A stretch of 64,000 nucleotides of DNA from Meconema thalassinum (Eukaryota > Arthropoda > Insecta > Orthoptera > Tettigoniidae), in NCBI GenBank assembly GCA_946902985.2, contig OX336399.1, positions 163,228,911 to 163,292,910 of the forward strand. Direction: 5' to 3'. The notes under the pieces are model-generated. The model did not search any database. It was not told the DNA's origin and saw only the letters and a program-made list of their open reading frames with translations. Shown here piece by piece: positions 42,053-52,669 of the stretch; positions within the stretch are counted from its first letter, which is position 1, and the number at the start of each line of letters is the position of its first letter. The position numbers and the translations under genes were made by a program.

Positions 42053-43246
42053 TCAAATATAGAAGCTATAATTGAAAGTACCTACCTTCCGTATTGTGGG
42101 GCTTCCACTGTTCTCCTTGATGTGGACCTCAAACTGGAACTTGTCAAGAAAGGGATGCCATAGTAATCCTAGCGTTCTGATGTTGTCTTCCTTATCAAAT
42201 CGTAGTGGTAACTGTGATTCTTTGAGTTCTTTAGGTATAGTCTCAAGTACAGCCGCGTGATTCGACGTCCACTTGCGGAGCGGGAACCCTCCTCGTTGCA
42301 GCAACTCTTGTAGTTCTCCTCGTAGCTGCATAGCATTTTCCACAGTGTCGCTACCACACAATACATCGTCCATGTAAAAATCCCGTTTCAATACGCGAGA
42401 TGCTGTGGGAAACGCATGTGCTTCTTCTTCAGTCAGCTGTGTTAGACATATTGTGGCTAGGAAGGGCGCTGAGGAAGTATCGTATGTTACAGTCTTTAGT
42501 TGGTATGTGCGTAGAAGCTCAGATGGATGTTTTCGCCACAGTATGCGCTGTAAGTTAACATCTTCGTCGTCTACTCTGATCTGACGGTACATTTTTGTAA
42601 CGTCTGCCGTCATCGCAATCTGATGAGTACGAAACCTTGTCACAATTGATAGCAGATCTTGTTGAACGGTAGGTCCCACCGCGAGAGTGTCATTAAGTGA
42701 AACGCCGTTGTCAGTTTTGCAGGAAGCATCGAATACAACTCGTGTTTTAGTAGTGGTACTCTCAGCCTTCAATACTGCATGATGAGGGAGATAGCAGCAT
42801 GCTTCTTCGTCCTTGCTTATATCTGGAGCCTACTTCATATGACCCAGGTTTTCATACTCCTCCATGAATCTCACGTAATCTGCACCCAGATCAGGTCTCT
42901 TCTCGAATCTCTGTTCCAGAAGTCTGAATCGTTTCTCCGCTATTTTGTAAGATTTTCCAAGTTGTGGACTTTCTTCCCTTGTAGGTAATCTTACACTGAA
43001 ACGTCCGCTGTCGTCCCGCCTGGTGTGAGTTGTGAAATGCTCCTCGCAATACTGCTCTTCCTTGGTTAACTTGGTTCTTCTAGTTGTCACTTCTTCTATC
43101 GACCAGAATTTTTCCATCTTCCTGTCGAGGTCATCGTCCTGTCTGAGGAAAAATGATGAAGTGGGTGGTGCTTCCGCCTTCTTACTGGTCCGATCCTGGG
43201 ATTTTATGGGACCTGACAGTATCCATCCCAGGGCGGTATTCTTCAA
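42053..43246 (-). pseudogene. pol: BEL/Pao reverse transcriptase, broken by an in-frame stop and a frameshift
   Basis: The region 43246-42830 has the N-terminal part (ALGWILSGPIKS, FWSIEEV, YCEEHFTTHT, GRFSVRLPTRE). A TAG just after HMK (about 42830) interrupts, and the frame resumes with ESTTTKTRVVFDASCKTDNG, MTADVTKMYRQIRVDDEDVN, LQRILWRKHP and the catalytic FYMDDVLCGSD. It ends in NIRTLGLLWHPFLDKFQF before a frameshift at about 42080. FYMDDVL is the usual BEL/Pao form of the polymerase motif. Confidence 0.9.
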
Positions 43247-43272
43247 AATGGGTAATTCATCGCAATTTTACG

Positions 43273-43554
43273 TCACCCTTCTCGCAACAGCTGCATGAAA
43301 ATCTCTGCACCGATGAGCATATCTACTGGTCCTGGCTCGTAGAAGTGAGGATCCGCTAATGTGATATCTTTAGGTAGGTTCCACGATTTACAATCAACAT
43401 ATTTTGCCGGAATATTGCCTGTTATGTGAGGGAGTATAGAACATGTGATAACAGTTTCAAAATTGGACACGTTAGAACTGATACGAACATCAACACTTTG
43501 AGATGCAGTGACCGCAGCAGTGGCATGTGGTGGGATTTTACTTAGGGTAAGCAA
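43273..43554 (-). pseudogene. pol: BEL/Pao A17-type protease, C-terminal part
   Basis: 93 codons reading TASQSVDVRISSNVSNFETV, CSILPHITGNIP and YEPGPVDMLIGAEIFMQLL, the end of the DUF1758/A17 protease region. The N-terminal part lies on the far side of the hAT insertion at 49450-49770. Confidence 0.75.
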
Positions 43555-43750
43555 TGGTATACAATATGAGACATACTGTGGTACCGGCAGTTGAATTGTG
43601 TTTGCTCCTCATTTGGGCTTTTCTTAAACTATTAGCATTCAGAATAAATTACTGCAACAATTATACCACTACCATACGACAATCATAATTACTACTACTA
43701 ATAATAATCATAATAATAATATAGCAGCAATGTGTTACCTGGAATGTAAT

Positions 43751-44335
43751 CTACTTGAAGTGAAGCTCAATCCTTCTAAGTTTCTTCGCAAAATCATTGA
43801 TGACCTGGTTGTAGAAGTTTGGCAATTTTTGAAGCTCAGAAAGTAAATCTTTCTCAATTGATATCAATGATAAACCTTTAAGTCTATCCTGGCCTTGCGT
43901 ATTGCGAGCATAGTTCTTTATTCGTTTAACCGCAGAAAAACTTCTTTCTACAGAAGCACTTGTTGCGGGAATCGCTAAGATAAGTTCACAGAGTCGCACT
44001 ACCTCTCCATACGCTTCGTGGAGATGATGAGATTTAAGGAAATGTAGCAGTTCACTAACATTTTTCTCTCGTAAGTCACCAGAAGTGTACGTAGCCATTA
44101 GCTGTGATCGAAGAGCAAGAAAGTCAAATACATTGGGATAACTCTCTTTAAGGGACTCGAAAGCAATTTCTGGGAACACTCGTTTATTATCGTCCAAATT
44201 AACAGGATTGATGAGTTCCAAGAATCGTAGGGAATCTAAACTGTCAAACCTATCGTTGAGCTGTTGTACAACCGTGTCTATAATTTCATAAAACAGACGT
44301 TTATGAGATGTCTTAGAATCGAGCTCATCGTGCAA
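43751..44335 (-). pseudogene. hAT transposase C-terminal dimerisation domain
   Basis: 194 codons with LCELILAIPATSASVERSFS then AVKRIKNYARNTQGQDRLKG and LSLISIEKDLL, the classical hAT C-terminal block that forms the dimer and contributes the catalytic Glu region. It is joined to the upstream ORF through a frameshift in an A-run near 44410-44430. Confidence 0.88.
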
Positions 44336-44451
44336 TCTTGGTCTCTTACTATCTGGGTCACAGATCCCCTTTACCTCTTGTACGGTCTTCTCCCAATATT
44401 CTTCGAATTGACCCCTTTTTTTTCTGCAAATTCAATTTTGAGTTCTCCTAC

Positions 44452-44995
44452 TTAACGAATACAATAACCAATATCGTGGGACTTCTTTTGCAAGATGGAA
44501 AATAACACGTCAGTCAGAGGGAATATGCTTGAAAATACGGCGAGTATAACATTAAAGCGAAAATCCTTTAATGACACTGAAAATCCACGGGCAGCTATTA
44601 AGGCTTCATGATCCCATTTTTCATCGGGATCAGTCATTCCCTCGAATAGTGAAATAAGCTGATCACGATATTCGGAGACGGTTCCAACCAAGCGTGAATT
44701 GTAGTTCCAGCGCGTAGCTGACACCCTGGGCAGCCTCTTCCTAATTTCTTCATCGAATGCATGACTTCTCTTCGTTGATTTGGAGAAAAATGAAGATAAT
44801 CCATTTAAAGTAAGAAAAAACAACCTGCAGTCTCTGATACTTGAGGTTGTCTGAGATAACACCAGGTTTAATTTGTGGGCGAAACAATGGACAAAGATTG
44901 CATTAGGATACAATGTTCTAACTTTTGCCTGAAGTCCATTCAAATGGCCTGCAAAAACGGCCGCACCATCATAGCTTTGTGCAATTAACTTTTCG
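44452..44995 (-). pseudogene. hAT transposase central RNase-H-fold region
   Basis: The frame reads CGEKLIAQSYDGAAVFAGHL (upstream of the listed ATG at 44943), then NGLQAKVRTLYPNAIFVHCF, AHKLNLVLSQ and LPRVSATRWNYNSRLV. SYDGA contains the second catalytic Asp and C-x-A-H-x-L-N is a hAT signature. It ends at a TAA near 44452. Frameshifts separate it from both neighbours. Confidence 0.85.
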
Positions 44996-45008
44996 CCACA
45001 ACTGTAGG

Positions 45009-45926
45009 CTACTCATCAACTACCTGGCAAACAATGTCGAGAAGAGCTGTCGCTGACCGATCCTCGGAAACATTTATAAACCCCATAAATCGTTCTCGAG
45101 AGATACCATCGGGTCCGGCGTGACGAATTACACAAGAGAGCTGGGAAAAATTGCTTACATCCGTGGCTTCATCCAGTACTATGGAAACAAAACTGGCTGT
45201 ACAAATTTCTTGTTTGATGTATGCAAGTAACACATTAGAAACCGATTCTATTAGATCGTTCTGAATTAAATTTGATAAGCCACTGAATACATTAGAGTTC
45301 TCTAAATGGTTATGCAATAATGCATCATATTTGCTAACTAGATTTAGCAGTTCAACGTAATTTCCTCTATTTGAGGAATCTGCACTTTCATTATGGCCCC
45401 TGAAAGCTTGCTCTTGTTTGCCGAGAAAACAAACAACATCAATGAAACGTTTCATAATATCTCGGTTTTTACGAACTCGTTCGTTATGTTGCTGGTCACT
45501 TATTTTCTTTTGCTCGTCTATCAAATGGTCAATCCTGGATTTTCCAAAGGTCTTTTCCATAATTACGGCTTGCAGATGACTTTGAGAAAGACTGTGCTTT
45601 TTTAAAGCTTTGTGTATGTTATTCATATCACTGTATCCCCCGTGATTCCAAATGCTCTTTTCGTTCGAGAAAAGAAGACAAGGCCAACAATATAATTTAA
45701 CAGAAGGGCAACCACACAGCCATGTGTTATTGGTGTATAGATTTAAATTAAAATGCCGAATACAAGCTTTCACTTTTGTGTTAATATTTAATTGAGGAGT
45801 CAGACGACCTCCAAATAATATTATTTTTTTGTTCTCGAATGATCGAGAAGAAAAGCTAACTTGCCGCAGATCACAAATTATGCAGTCACTGTCGTTGTCA
45901 TCTCTAGACTCAAGTTCCGACTCCAT
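45009..45926 (-). pseudogene. hAT transposase N-terminal TTF finger and DUF4371-like region
   Basis: 305 codons starting MESELESRDDNDSDCIICDL. The TTF-type finger includes LYCWPCLLFSNEKSIWNHGG, YSDMNNIHKALKKHSLSQSH. The following region has SFVSIVLDEATDVSNFSQLS, carrying the first catalytic Asp. It ends at a TAG produced by a frameshift right before the CGEKLIAQS segment. The start codon is plausible: the upstream sequence is AT-rich and non-coding. Confidence 0.87.
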
Positions 45927-46115
45927 ATTTTTACAGATTTCTCACGGCTACGAGTATAAACAGAAACGTCCACTGCATACCCTACTCCCTTGTATTGCAC
46001 ATCATATCGTTGAACTATATATAGAAAATACGGCCTACCACAGTATAATACACACACATTTAAACACAATATATAAAAAACTGTTTTTCACAAACACTAG
46101 CACACCTTTTTCAGT

Positions 46116-49100
46116 ATTTATTTATTTATTTAATCGTATGGTGATACAATACAGAATACAAATAAGACAAAATTAAACTTTAAAGTCCTTCCTTTTCAAC
46201 CATTCGGTTAGACTAGGTGTGAGATCAAACAAGTCGTCAGGAATTCCAGGGTATGAATGAAGAGGACAGCGTAGGACCAGGTGTTCAATCGTCTGTTCTT
46301 CTAAGTTACATTCACACATTGGTGAACTGATCCAGCCCCACTTGTACCTGAAATAATTACAACACCCATGTCCAGTCCTCAACCTGTTGATACGGCACCA
46401 GAGGTTCCTTGGTAGGTCAAAACCATTTGGCTTCTTTGTGGGATCAAGATGGTGGACACTTGTTCCCAATGTTTTTGTTGACCACTCATGCTTCCAGCTT
46501 TCCTTTATGTCAAATCCATCCGCGATGAGTTGCCTTGCAGTGACACTTGCCGGTCTTCTGGATTGCAATCGTTGTTGTGACGGATGGCAGAATTCCTGAT
46601 GCAGTGGCAAAGAGGGTGATGCAAAGATTTTCTTAGCCTCCCTCAGTAGAGCTTGCTTCCGCCTTAAGTGAGGTGGAGGGATGTGGCTCAGCACGGGTAA
46701 CCAGTGACATGGAGTTGATTTGATGGTACCAGTAATGCAACGCATTGTATCGTTCAGTTTCGTGTCTATCTTCTTCACATGTACGCTTCCCAACCAGACA
46801 GGCGCACAGTACTCAGCAGCTGAGTAAACAAGACTGATGCCAGTTAAACGTAGACAGTCAGCAGAGGCTCCCCAGGAGGTACCACTGAGCTTATGCAGTA
46901 TGTTGTTTCTTGCGGCGACTTTGTGAGAGAGCTTGGTGATGTGCTCTTTGTAGCTCAGGGTTCTATCTAAAGTGACTCCGAGATATTTTGGGAAAGGATT
47001 GTACCTCAGCTCTTGTCCATTGAACAGGACTCTAGGTTTGTAGTTTGCGACACGATTCGCTAGATGGAAACAAGAGACTTCAGTTTTTGTTGTGCTTGGG
47101 ATCAATCTCCAGGTTTTAAAGAAAGTTGACATCTTCTCCAGGTCCTCCGTAATGATTTGTTCGCCATCTTCAAAGTTATTGCTCTGAGCTACCAGCGCGA
47201 TATCATCAGCATAGATGAACTTACTTGATGTTGTAGTTGGTAAATCATGGATGTACAAATTGAATAGCAGTGGGGCTAAAACAGATCCCTGTGGTAGGCC
47301 GTTATTAAGTTTTCGTTTGCGGCTTTTAGTGTTTCCTAGGAACACTTCAAATTGCCTTTCACTAAGCATGCTAGATATTAGATCCACAATTTCTCGGCTT
47401 GGTACAACTTGCAATAGTTTGTAGATCAGTCCTTGTCGCCAAACAGTATCATACGCAGCTGTCAAGTCGATGAAAACAGCTGTTGATTTCCGTTTACCTT
47501 GAAAACCTGCTTCAATGTGTGTAGTTAGGGCAAGAACTTGATCAGTGCAGCTGCGTCCGTGTCTGAAGCCAGCTTGTTCAGGAGGGATAACAGCCTCAAT
47601 GAGCGGTGCTATTCTGGTTAGAAGGATTCGTTCAAAAAGTTTTAATATGCAACTGAGCAGTGCTATTGGACGATAGCTTTCGGGGCTGTCTTCAGGTTTG
47701 CCAGGTTTGAGAATGGCTATAACATTTGACAGTTTGAATTGTCTGGGCAGTCTGTTCTCTTTGAGAATGTAAGTGAAGAGAGAAGTGAGCCAGCATATAC
47801 AATACGGACCCATGTTCTTAATGAACTCATTATAGATGTTGTCGGGACCAGCAGCCTTGCCGATTTTCAGTTGTTTGATTGCACTTTCTACTTCCGCTGT
47901 GGAGAAGGGATTGGAAAGCGGTTCGTTTCTTGGGGCACTGTGCTTGAGGTTAGAGAGGTTACATTTTACCACTCTGGTATGATTCTTGTCTCTCTTTGCC
48001 CTTGAGAGGTCTACGATCCTGTTGGCAATAATGTCAGGACTCAGTTTAGTATGCGGCTTTTTGGGGTGTTGCTTGCCAGTTAGCCCATTCAAGACTCGCC
48101 AGGCTTTCCTACTTGACTTTGCGAAGTTCATTTCTTCGAGTGTTGCTTCCCATTTCTCTCGTCTATTCTTGTTTAAAGAGTGGAGTAGCTGTGAACCCAC
48201 TGTTTGATTTCCAGAACTTTGGTATTCTTGGTATAAAGCCTCACTTTCTTCATTCCAGCCAGGCACATATTGCTTTCTGTAACCCCTAGGAATGTTTGAC
48301 TTAGCAGCTTTGATAACTAGTTTCACAAATTCATCGTAGTTGTTTGCTGTCGGCTGTAGATTCTCCGCAACTAAGCTGGAGTCAAGGTCTTTTGAGAATC
48401 CATCCCAATTAGCTCGTCGAAAGTTCCATCTGGGTAAGGGCATTGAGTTTACAAGGGGAATTTTCAAACCAATTTCCACCATAACAGGTCGATGTTGACT
48501 GTTTGGGAAGTTGGACAGAACAGTACGAGTGGTGTTGAGTGGTTGGTCTAACTGATCTTTAGACACGAATGTCAAGTCTGGGTTGTAATCCTTATCCCAG
48601 CGTGCAGAGTGGAAGGTTCCCTTGTCTTTTACATCAAAGACCAGGTGCATATTTGTAGTTTCTGCCCACTGAACTAGTTTCTCCCCATTCACATCCACGG
48701 TGTCATACCGCCAGTTTGTGTGATGGCTGTTGAAGTCTCCAGTGTATATACAAGGGTGGTCAAAAGCTGGCAGTACTGTAGGAGCCCAATTCACACACGG
48801 AGGCTTGTACAGATTGACAATTTTTAAATCATTTATCTGAATTGCTATTGTATAGATGTAGTCAACTTCTGTTGAATCAATTACTTGCACTCCGTTTAAA
48901 CTTGACTTCACATAAGTGGCTATTCCATATTGTGGATGGTGGATAGCTTTGACCAGTGTGTAACCGGGTATTCGTCCTCTGCGCTGGAGATCCTGTTCGT
49001 CTTTGGTATGGATTTCTTGAATGTTAACAACATCAATGTTAAGGTCATTCAGTTGTTTCTGTAGATACTCACATTTGGCAGAACTTATGCCTTCAATATT

Positions 49101-49287
49101 AAGTTGCATAGTACGGACTAGGTGTTTCTCATCTATAGTTTGATGGTCCTGAAAAGAACCGTTACTTGATATGTTTCTGGGCATATTGTAAGTCACCTTT
49201 AACGCTGTTGCTCGTTTAGCACCACCCAGGGGTCACGTGTAGGGCAATTTAAGGTAGTACCTACGGACGTGAGCAACGTTCGACCCC
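46116..49287 (-). mobile_element. Full-length Jockey-like non-LTR retrotransposon (LINE)
   Basis: 3172 bp, minus strand, with a short 5' UTR of about 90 bp, one ORF of 1007 codons, a 3' UTR of about 40 bp and an (AAAT)n tail at 46116-46133. A perfect 11-bp duplication flanks it. Only one ORF is present; no separate gag-like ORF1 was found. Confidence 0.88.
46173..49196 (-). CDS. LINE endonuclease/reverse transcriptase, intact
   Basis: 1007 residues, no interruption. The N-terminal apurinic-type endonuclease has QLNIEGISSAKCEYL, VNIQEIHTKDE, YTGDFNSHHTNW and SQHRPVMVEI. Reverse transcriptase blocks: GKAAGPDNIYNEF, SYRPIALLSCILKLFERIL, QAGFRHGRSCTDQVLAL, AVFIDLTAAYDTVW, NGLPQGSVLAPLLFNLYIHD and catalytic KFIYADDIALVAQ. 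The C-terminal region has a Cys/His cluster CECNLEEQTIEHLVLRCP and no RNase H. It would nick target DNA and prime reverse transcription of its own RNA. The ATG (MTYNMPRNISSNG) lies 91 bp from the element 5' end. The clade (Jockey or a relative) is not certain. Confidence 0.92.
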   Translation of the reverse strand: MTYNMPRNISSNGSFQDHQTIDEKHLVRTMQLNIEGISSAKCEYLQKQLNDLNIDVVNIQEIHTKDEQDLQRRGRIPGYTLVKAIHHPQYGIATYVKSSLNGVQVIDSTEVDYIYTIAIQINDLKIVNLYKPPCVNWAPTVLPAFDHPCIYTGDFNSHHTNWRYDTVDVNGEKLVQWAETTNMHLVFDVKDKGTFHSARWDKDYNPDLTFVSKDQLDQPLNTTRTVLSNFPNSQHRPVMVEIGLKIPLVNSMPLPRWNFRRANWDGFSKDLDSSLVAENLQPTANNYDEFVKLVIKAAKSNIPRGYRKQYVPGWNEESEALYQEYQSSGNQTVGSQLLHSLNKNRREKWEATLEEMNFAKSSRKAWRVLNGLTGKQHPKKPHTKLSPDIIANRIVDLSRAKRDKNHTRVVKCNLSNLKHSAPRNEPLSNPFSTAEVESAIKQLKIGKAAGPDNIYNEFIKNMGPYCICWLTSLFTYILKENRLPRQFKLSNVIAILKPGKPEDSPESYRPIALLSCILKLFERILLTRIAPLIEAVIPPEQAGFRHGRSCTDQVLALTTHIEAGFQGKRKSTAVFIDLTAAYDTVWRQGLIYKLLQVVPSREIVDLISSMLSERQFEVFLGNTKSRKRKLNNGLPQGSVLAPLLFNLYIHDLPTTTSSKFIYADDIALVAQSNNFEDGEQIITEDLEKMSTFFKTWRLIPSTTKTEVSCFHLANRVANYKPRVLFNGQELRYNPFPKYLGVTLDRTLSYKEHITKLSHKVAARNNILHKLSGTSWGASADCLRLTGISLVYSAAEYCAPVWLGSVHVKKIDTKLNDTMRCITGTIKSTPCHWLPVLSHIPPPHLRRKQALLREAKKIFASPSLPLHQEFCHPSQQRLQSRRPASVTARQLIADGFDIKESWKHEWSTKTLGTSVHHLDPTKKPNGFDLPRNLWCRINRLRTGHGCCNYFRYKWGWISSPMCECNLEEQTIEHLVLRCPLHSYPGIPDDLFDLTPSLTEWLKRKDFKV

Positions 49288-49499
49288 CCTTTTTCAGTTA
49301 TAATGGGCAAGTAAACACACAATCTTCACAAACTGACCGATTCTTCTTTCAGGCCGTAGTTATGTAACTTCAGAATTGCTTCTCATGCTTTCAACTCGCC
49401 ATGTAGTACCAAGGAATACCAAAAGATGGCATGTCACGCTATCGTGCTGCTAGAAGCGACTGTGAACGGAACTCGCAGCAGATATCAAACACCACGAAG

Positions 49500-49773
49500 T
49501 GGTACTTTTAAACAATTGCCCAAAAGACTGGAAAATCACGTCAACCAAAGTAATAATTATTATACGTGTCATTCTTTCGCTTGGGTATGCAATGCTTACC
49601 TTGCATCCAGGGAATACACGCGCCTGGACCGCAGTGTTATTTATACCACTAATTGGAATACAGCTTCTGTGTCGTTGCAACTTAAGCTTACTTGCAAGTG
49701 ACTCCGTTATAAAATGGGACTGTGATCCATTGTCGAGTAGCGCTCGGCACTGGTGAACTCTACCATTGTTGTC
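49500..49773 (-). pseudogene. pol: BEL/Pao A17-type protease, N-terminal part
   Basis: The minus-strand frame reads CRALLDNGSQSHFITESLAS and LQRHRSCIPISGINNTA, the DUF1758/A17 protease start with its D-N-G-S active-site motif. It is separated from upstream gag coding by the LINE tail at 49788-50295 and from the rest of the protease by the hAT insertion. Residues past about VSIAYPSE in this ORF no longer look like protease. Confidence 0.8.
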
Positions 49774-50309
49774 TGCCACTCCTATTATTATTATTAATCT
49801 TGATTGGTCACATTGGACCACTTGAGTCGTTCCACAATCACTTCTTCTTTGAAGGTAGTACTGCTTGGTTCTTGCGCTCTTTCCAGTACTTTTTCATTCT
49901 TTCAGTTCGGGATTTTCTCAACTCATCTGATATCTCCATAGGCTTTCTGTGTGTCATTTCTGCAGAAAATTTGTGAGTTTTAAGAATGGTGTTAATTTTA
50001 TTTTTCTCCTCTGCATCTGTTATCTTGAGTCCAACTGCTTTGAGCTCTTGTTGGATTTCTTGGATCCATTTTCCTCCAGTTTTCTTTCCTAGATTTCTCA
50101 TCACCAGTTGGCGTACAATTCTGTTTTCTGGAAGCCGTAAGATGTGAAAAAAATATGAAATTCTTTTCTTCTTCATTGTGCTGGTGATTGGATCAATCTC
50201 ACGATAGACAGTTTCATTTGGGAGAATCCTCCAGACTCCCTCAACCTGATACTTTTTATTTATGCACGTTCTAATGATTCTTCTTTCCGTTTTGATGCCA
50301 CTCCTATTA
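49774..50309. repeat. 14-bp target duplication TGCCACTCCTATTA around a LINE tail
   Basis: TGCCACTCCTATTA at 49774-49787 and 50296-50309 flanks the fragment. The adjacent (TTA)n at the left is the LINE 3' tail. Confidence 0.88.
49788..50295 (-). mobile_element. 5'-truncated RTE-like LINE in BEL/Pao
   Basis: 508 bp on the minus strand, ending in a (TAA)n tail at 49788-49797. It encodes only the C-terminal tail of the LINE protein: KTERRIIRTCINKKYQVEGV, TMKKKRISYFFHILRLPENR, GKWIQEIQQELKAVGLKI and SRTERMKKYWKERKNQA followed by a stop. The reading frame is open and fused by chance to upstream BEL coding. No catalytic domain is present. Confidence 0.85.
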
Positions 50310-50660
50310 CTGCAGTAGGCAACATTATTTGTGATTGTGCTTGAATTTAAGTGTGCAGTAACTTGCCTTACTATGCCCTCCTTCATCTTCTCGAATACCT
50401 CTACCAGCTGGGGCATCCCTGTCTGTAGTCGTTTGACTGCTTGTGGGACTGTCGAAATGAATTAGGGTATGATGTCTGCCTTGGCATCTCTTACACCTAT
50501 CAGATTTGCATATGCTGACATTATGATGTCTAAAACAGTTAAAGCACAGACCCTTCCTTTTGACAAAATCATACCGTTGTCTTACGCTAGCCTTCAGAAA
50601 ACCCTCACACCGATGTACCGGGTGATCTGCATCACAAAAATCACACTTCCCCCTTGTAGA
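50310..50660 (-). pseudogene. gag: BEL/Pao gag zinc-knuckle region
   Basis: In a frame shifted from the upstream gag ORF the minus strand reads RGKCDFCDADHPVHRCEGF, FVKRKGLCFNCFRHHNVSIC and CKRCQGRHHTLIHFD, the Cys/His clusters found after DUF1759 in BEL/Pao gag. The frameshift lies near 50650-50670. Confidence 0.8.
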
Positions 50661-51655
50661 TACAGTACGTATGAGCTAACTCGACCTGGATTGTCATTGT
50701 TCCTCACATGTTGATTCTTGGGTGGATTTGCTGTGTTTCCCCTTTGTTCCCGTGTTGCCATCATTAGCTCCAACACTTGTGCCCTCTCTTCCAAAAACAT
50801 GGATACCTCAGTGAGTCTTGGAAAATTATCGCTGGGAGCCTTCATTTCATACTCTTTACGGGTAGCGGGGTTTAACTTATCTAACATCAGCTGCTGAAGT
50901 AAGACTTCATGTAGCGGCACTGAAAGGTTGAGATTTTGAATAGCATTCAAATTGCTTACTAAGTGGTTGTTCAATTTCCTAAGATCAGATGCTGTGTCTT
51001 TGTGACAAGTAGGTAACGACAACAGAGCCTTGATGCGTTGTGTTGCTATCAATTTTCTGTTGTTGTACCTCTTGCACACGATTTCCCAAGCTACTGGAGC
51101 GTTAGGGTTAGAAATAGGGGTATTTTGAATCAATTGGCGAGGTTCACCCTTATGTGCGGACAGTAGATAGTGGAAACGTTGGATGTTTGATAGTTTTAAA
51201 TTATCAACAATTAATGCCTGAAAGGTGACCTGGAAATGTGTCCACGTCTCATATTGTCCATGAAATGTAGGGAGGTTAATGACGGGCAACCGTACCTCCA
51301 AGGAAGCCTGTTGTGAATTACCGCAAGAATGCTGAGATAATTGATCGTTATTCTGTTCTGAAGTTATGCTCCGATCTATAAGTGTAGACATTTTGGCTTC
51401 TAAATCATAATAGTTTTCTTCGAACTGTTCCCTATCCTGTTCATGGGTTTCACTATTTTCGTCGTCATTAATTTCAAGCTTACATTGGACATGCTTATAT
51501 TGTTCCCAGAGTGAAGGCAATTGCTTCAGCCTGCTACGTAATGTATTAATATCGGAGCCTGCCACAAACTTGTCTGCATATTTACTGATACGTGCCAGTG
51601 ACCCTTTAATGACCGCTCGTTGTTTCACCAACAGGTATTTCTCACTAGACTCCAT
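50594..51655 (-). pseudogene. gag: BEL/Pao gag with DUF1759-like domain
   Basis: 353 codons from MESSEKYLLVKQRAVIKGSL. The N-terminus is helical. The DUF1759-like core reads RLPVINLPTFHGQYETWTHF, NLKLSNIQRFHYLLSAHKGE and VCKRYNNRKLIATQRIKALL, followed by LRKLNNHLVSNLNAIQNL. The last about 25 residues are out of frame after a one-base shift, beyond which the zinc knuckles continue in another frame. The start codon lies about 250 bp inside the 5' LTR. Confidence 0.9.
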
Positions 51656-51902
51656 GATAAGTTAGGAAAAGGAAAGAAATACAAGGATTGACTGACCTCG
51701 GTATACTGCTATGATGTGCACTTATCCTATAATCCTTTGTGTCCTCCCTATCGTGTACAGCATGCCGCCGGGATGATGTTGCACGTGCTCCATTATCCTC
51801 GCCACAGGTTGTCCGCACTCGGAAAGTATACTCAAATGCACCGGAGGACCACGTAATATTTTAGCATTACGACACTTTCACAAATCCGGCCCGGTATGAC
51901 CA
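51656..51902 (-). other. BEL/Pao leader with presumed primer binding site
   Basis: On the minus strand, TGGTCATACCGGGCCGG directly follows the LTR end at 51902. TGG at this position is the normal start of a tRNA-complementary primer site; I do not identify the tRNA. Confidence 0.55.
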
Positions 51903-52274
51903 TGTTCCTTTCTCTCCCGGAACGATTCCTGGTACCATGCGGTGGCCAGGAGATGCTCGCTGGTTATGTACGTTCAGGTTAGCAGAATTAAAAAATAATA
52001 CGTTACACACACACATTAATATTTAAACTATATATTTACACATATATCACAACTAAATACACTGGCTGTAGCCGTGATGGCCACGATTTGATTCGGTCCC
52101 TTTCAAGCCGCGCCATGCTTGTCCTGCTGTAAGTCAGCCATGTGCTGCATGCCTCGAGAAGCCTTGTGTCACCCCAGGTCACATGATCACGCGGCCGGCC
52201 GACTAACCCCGAGACAGGGCGTCAAGGAAGTGCTGCCGAGACCAACGCAGCGGAGCACTGAGTAACTACCAACA
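51903..52274 (-). repeat. BEL/Pao LTR (5' LTR in element orientation)
   Basis: 372 bp, the same length as 39129-39500, with about nine substitutions between them. TG...CA ends and the ATGTC duplication follow. Confidence 0.95.
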
Positions 52275-52669
52275 ATGTCATTGTTTGACTTAACAATAGC
52301 GATTCTTTGACATGATGCTGTTTCCCGCGGAAAGATGTGCGCGCCATCGCTATCGTCAACAATGCAATGTTTTATTCTTTTTTCTGTTGTCACTTGTTGG
52401 CATAGGAGAAGGTCAATACAGCCATATCCTCAGTTGTCCTTGTGCAATTCAGCAACGAATATGCGCTTGAGGCCTGAAGATGTTGCTCGGATCGAAAATG
52501 ATGGCGCGCACTACTTTCCGTGGGAAACAGCAACATGTCAATGAATCACTATTGCTAAGTGAAACAATGACATGAAGAATGATAATACATCCAGGAAACC
52601 TTACTTCCCTGCTATAAACAGGACGTTTACTAGGCCTACAGCGTACATATTTATGATTTAAATGAAAGT

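Larger units (their letters stand above)
46105..49298. repeat. 11-bp target duplication CCTTTTTCAGT around the Jockey-like LINE
   Basis: CCTTTTTCAGT at 46105-46115 and at 49288-49298 brackets the LINE exactly at its A-rich 3' tail and its 5' end. Variable-length duplications of this size are normal for LINEs. Confidence 0.9.
43555..49449 (-). mobile_element. hAT transposon region nested in BEL/Pao, ends unresolved
   Basis: BEL protease coding stops near 43555 and near 49500, and a hAT transposase gene (43751-45926) plus a LINE (46116-49287) lie between. I could not find matching hAT inverted repeats or an 8-bp duplication, so the limits are approximate. AT-rich (ATA/ATT) sequence lies at 43690-43725. 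Confidence 0.6.
39129..52274 (-). mobile_element. BEL/Pao LTR retrotransposon with nested insertions
   Basis: 372-bp LTRs at 39129-39500 and 51903-52274 are flanked by ATGTC. The minus strand has gag (DUF1759-like), zinc knuckles, an A17-type protease, reverse transcriptase with YMDD, RNase H and integrase with the extended C-terminal domain typical of BEL/Pao. The minus strand next to the 5' LTR reads TGGTCATACCGGGCC, a plausible primer site. The LTRs differ at about nine positions by eye. Coding is disrupted by frameshifts, a stop and three insertions. Confidence 0.95.

Noticed and set aside
49450..49499. Continuation of the BEL protease to the end of its ORF
   Set aside because: Residues after about VSIAYPSE do not resemble the protease family; this part is likely foreign or frameshifted sequence.
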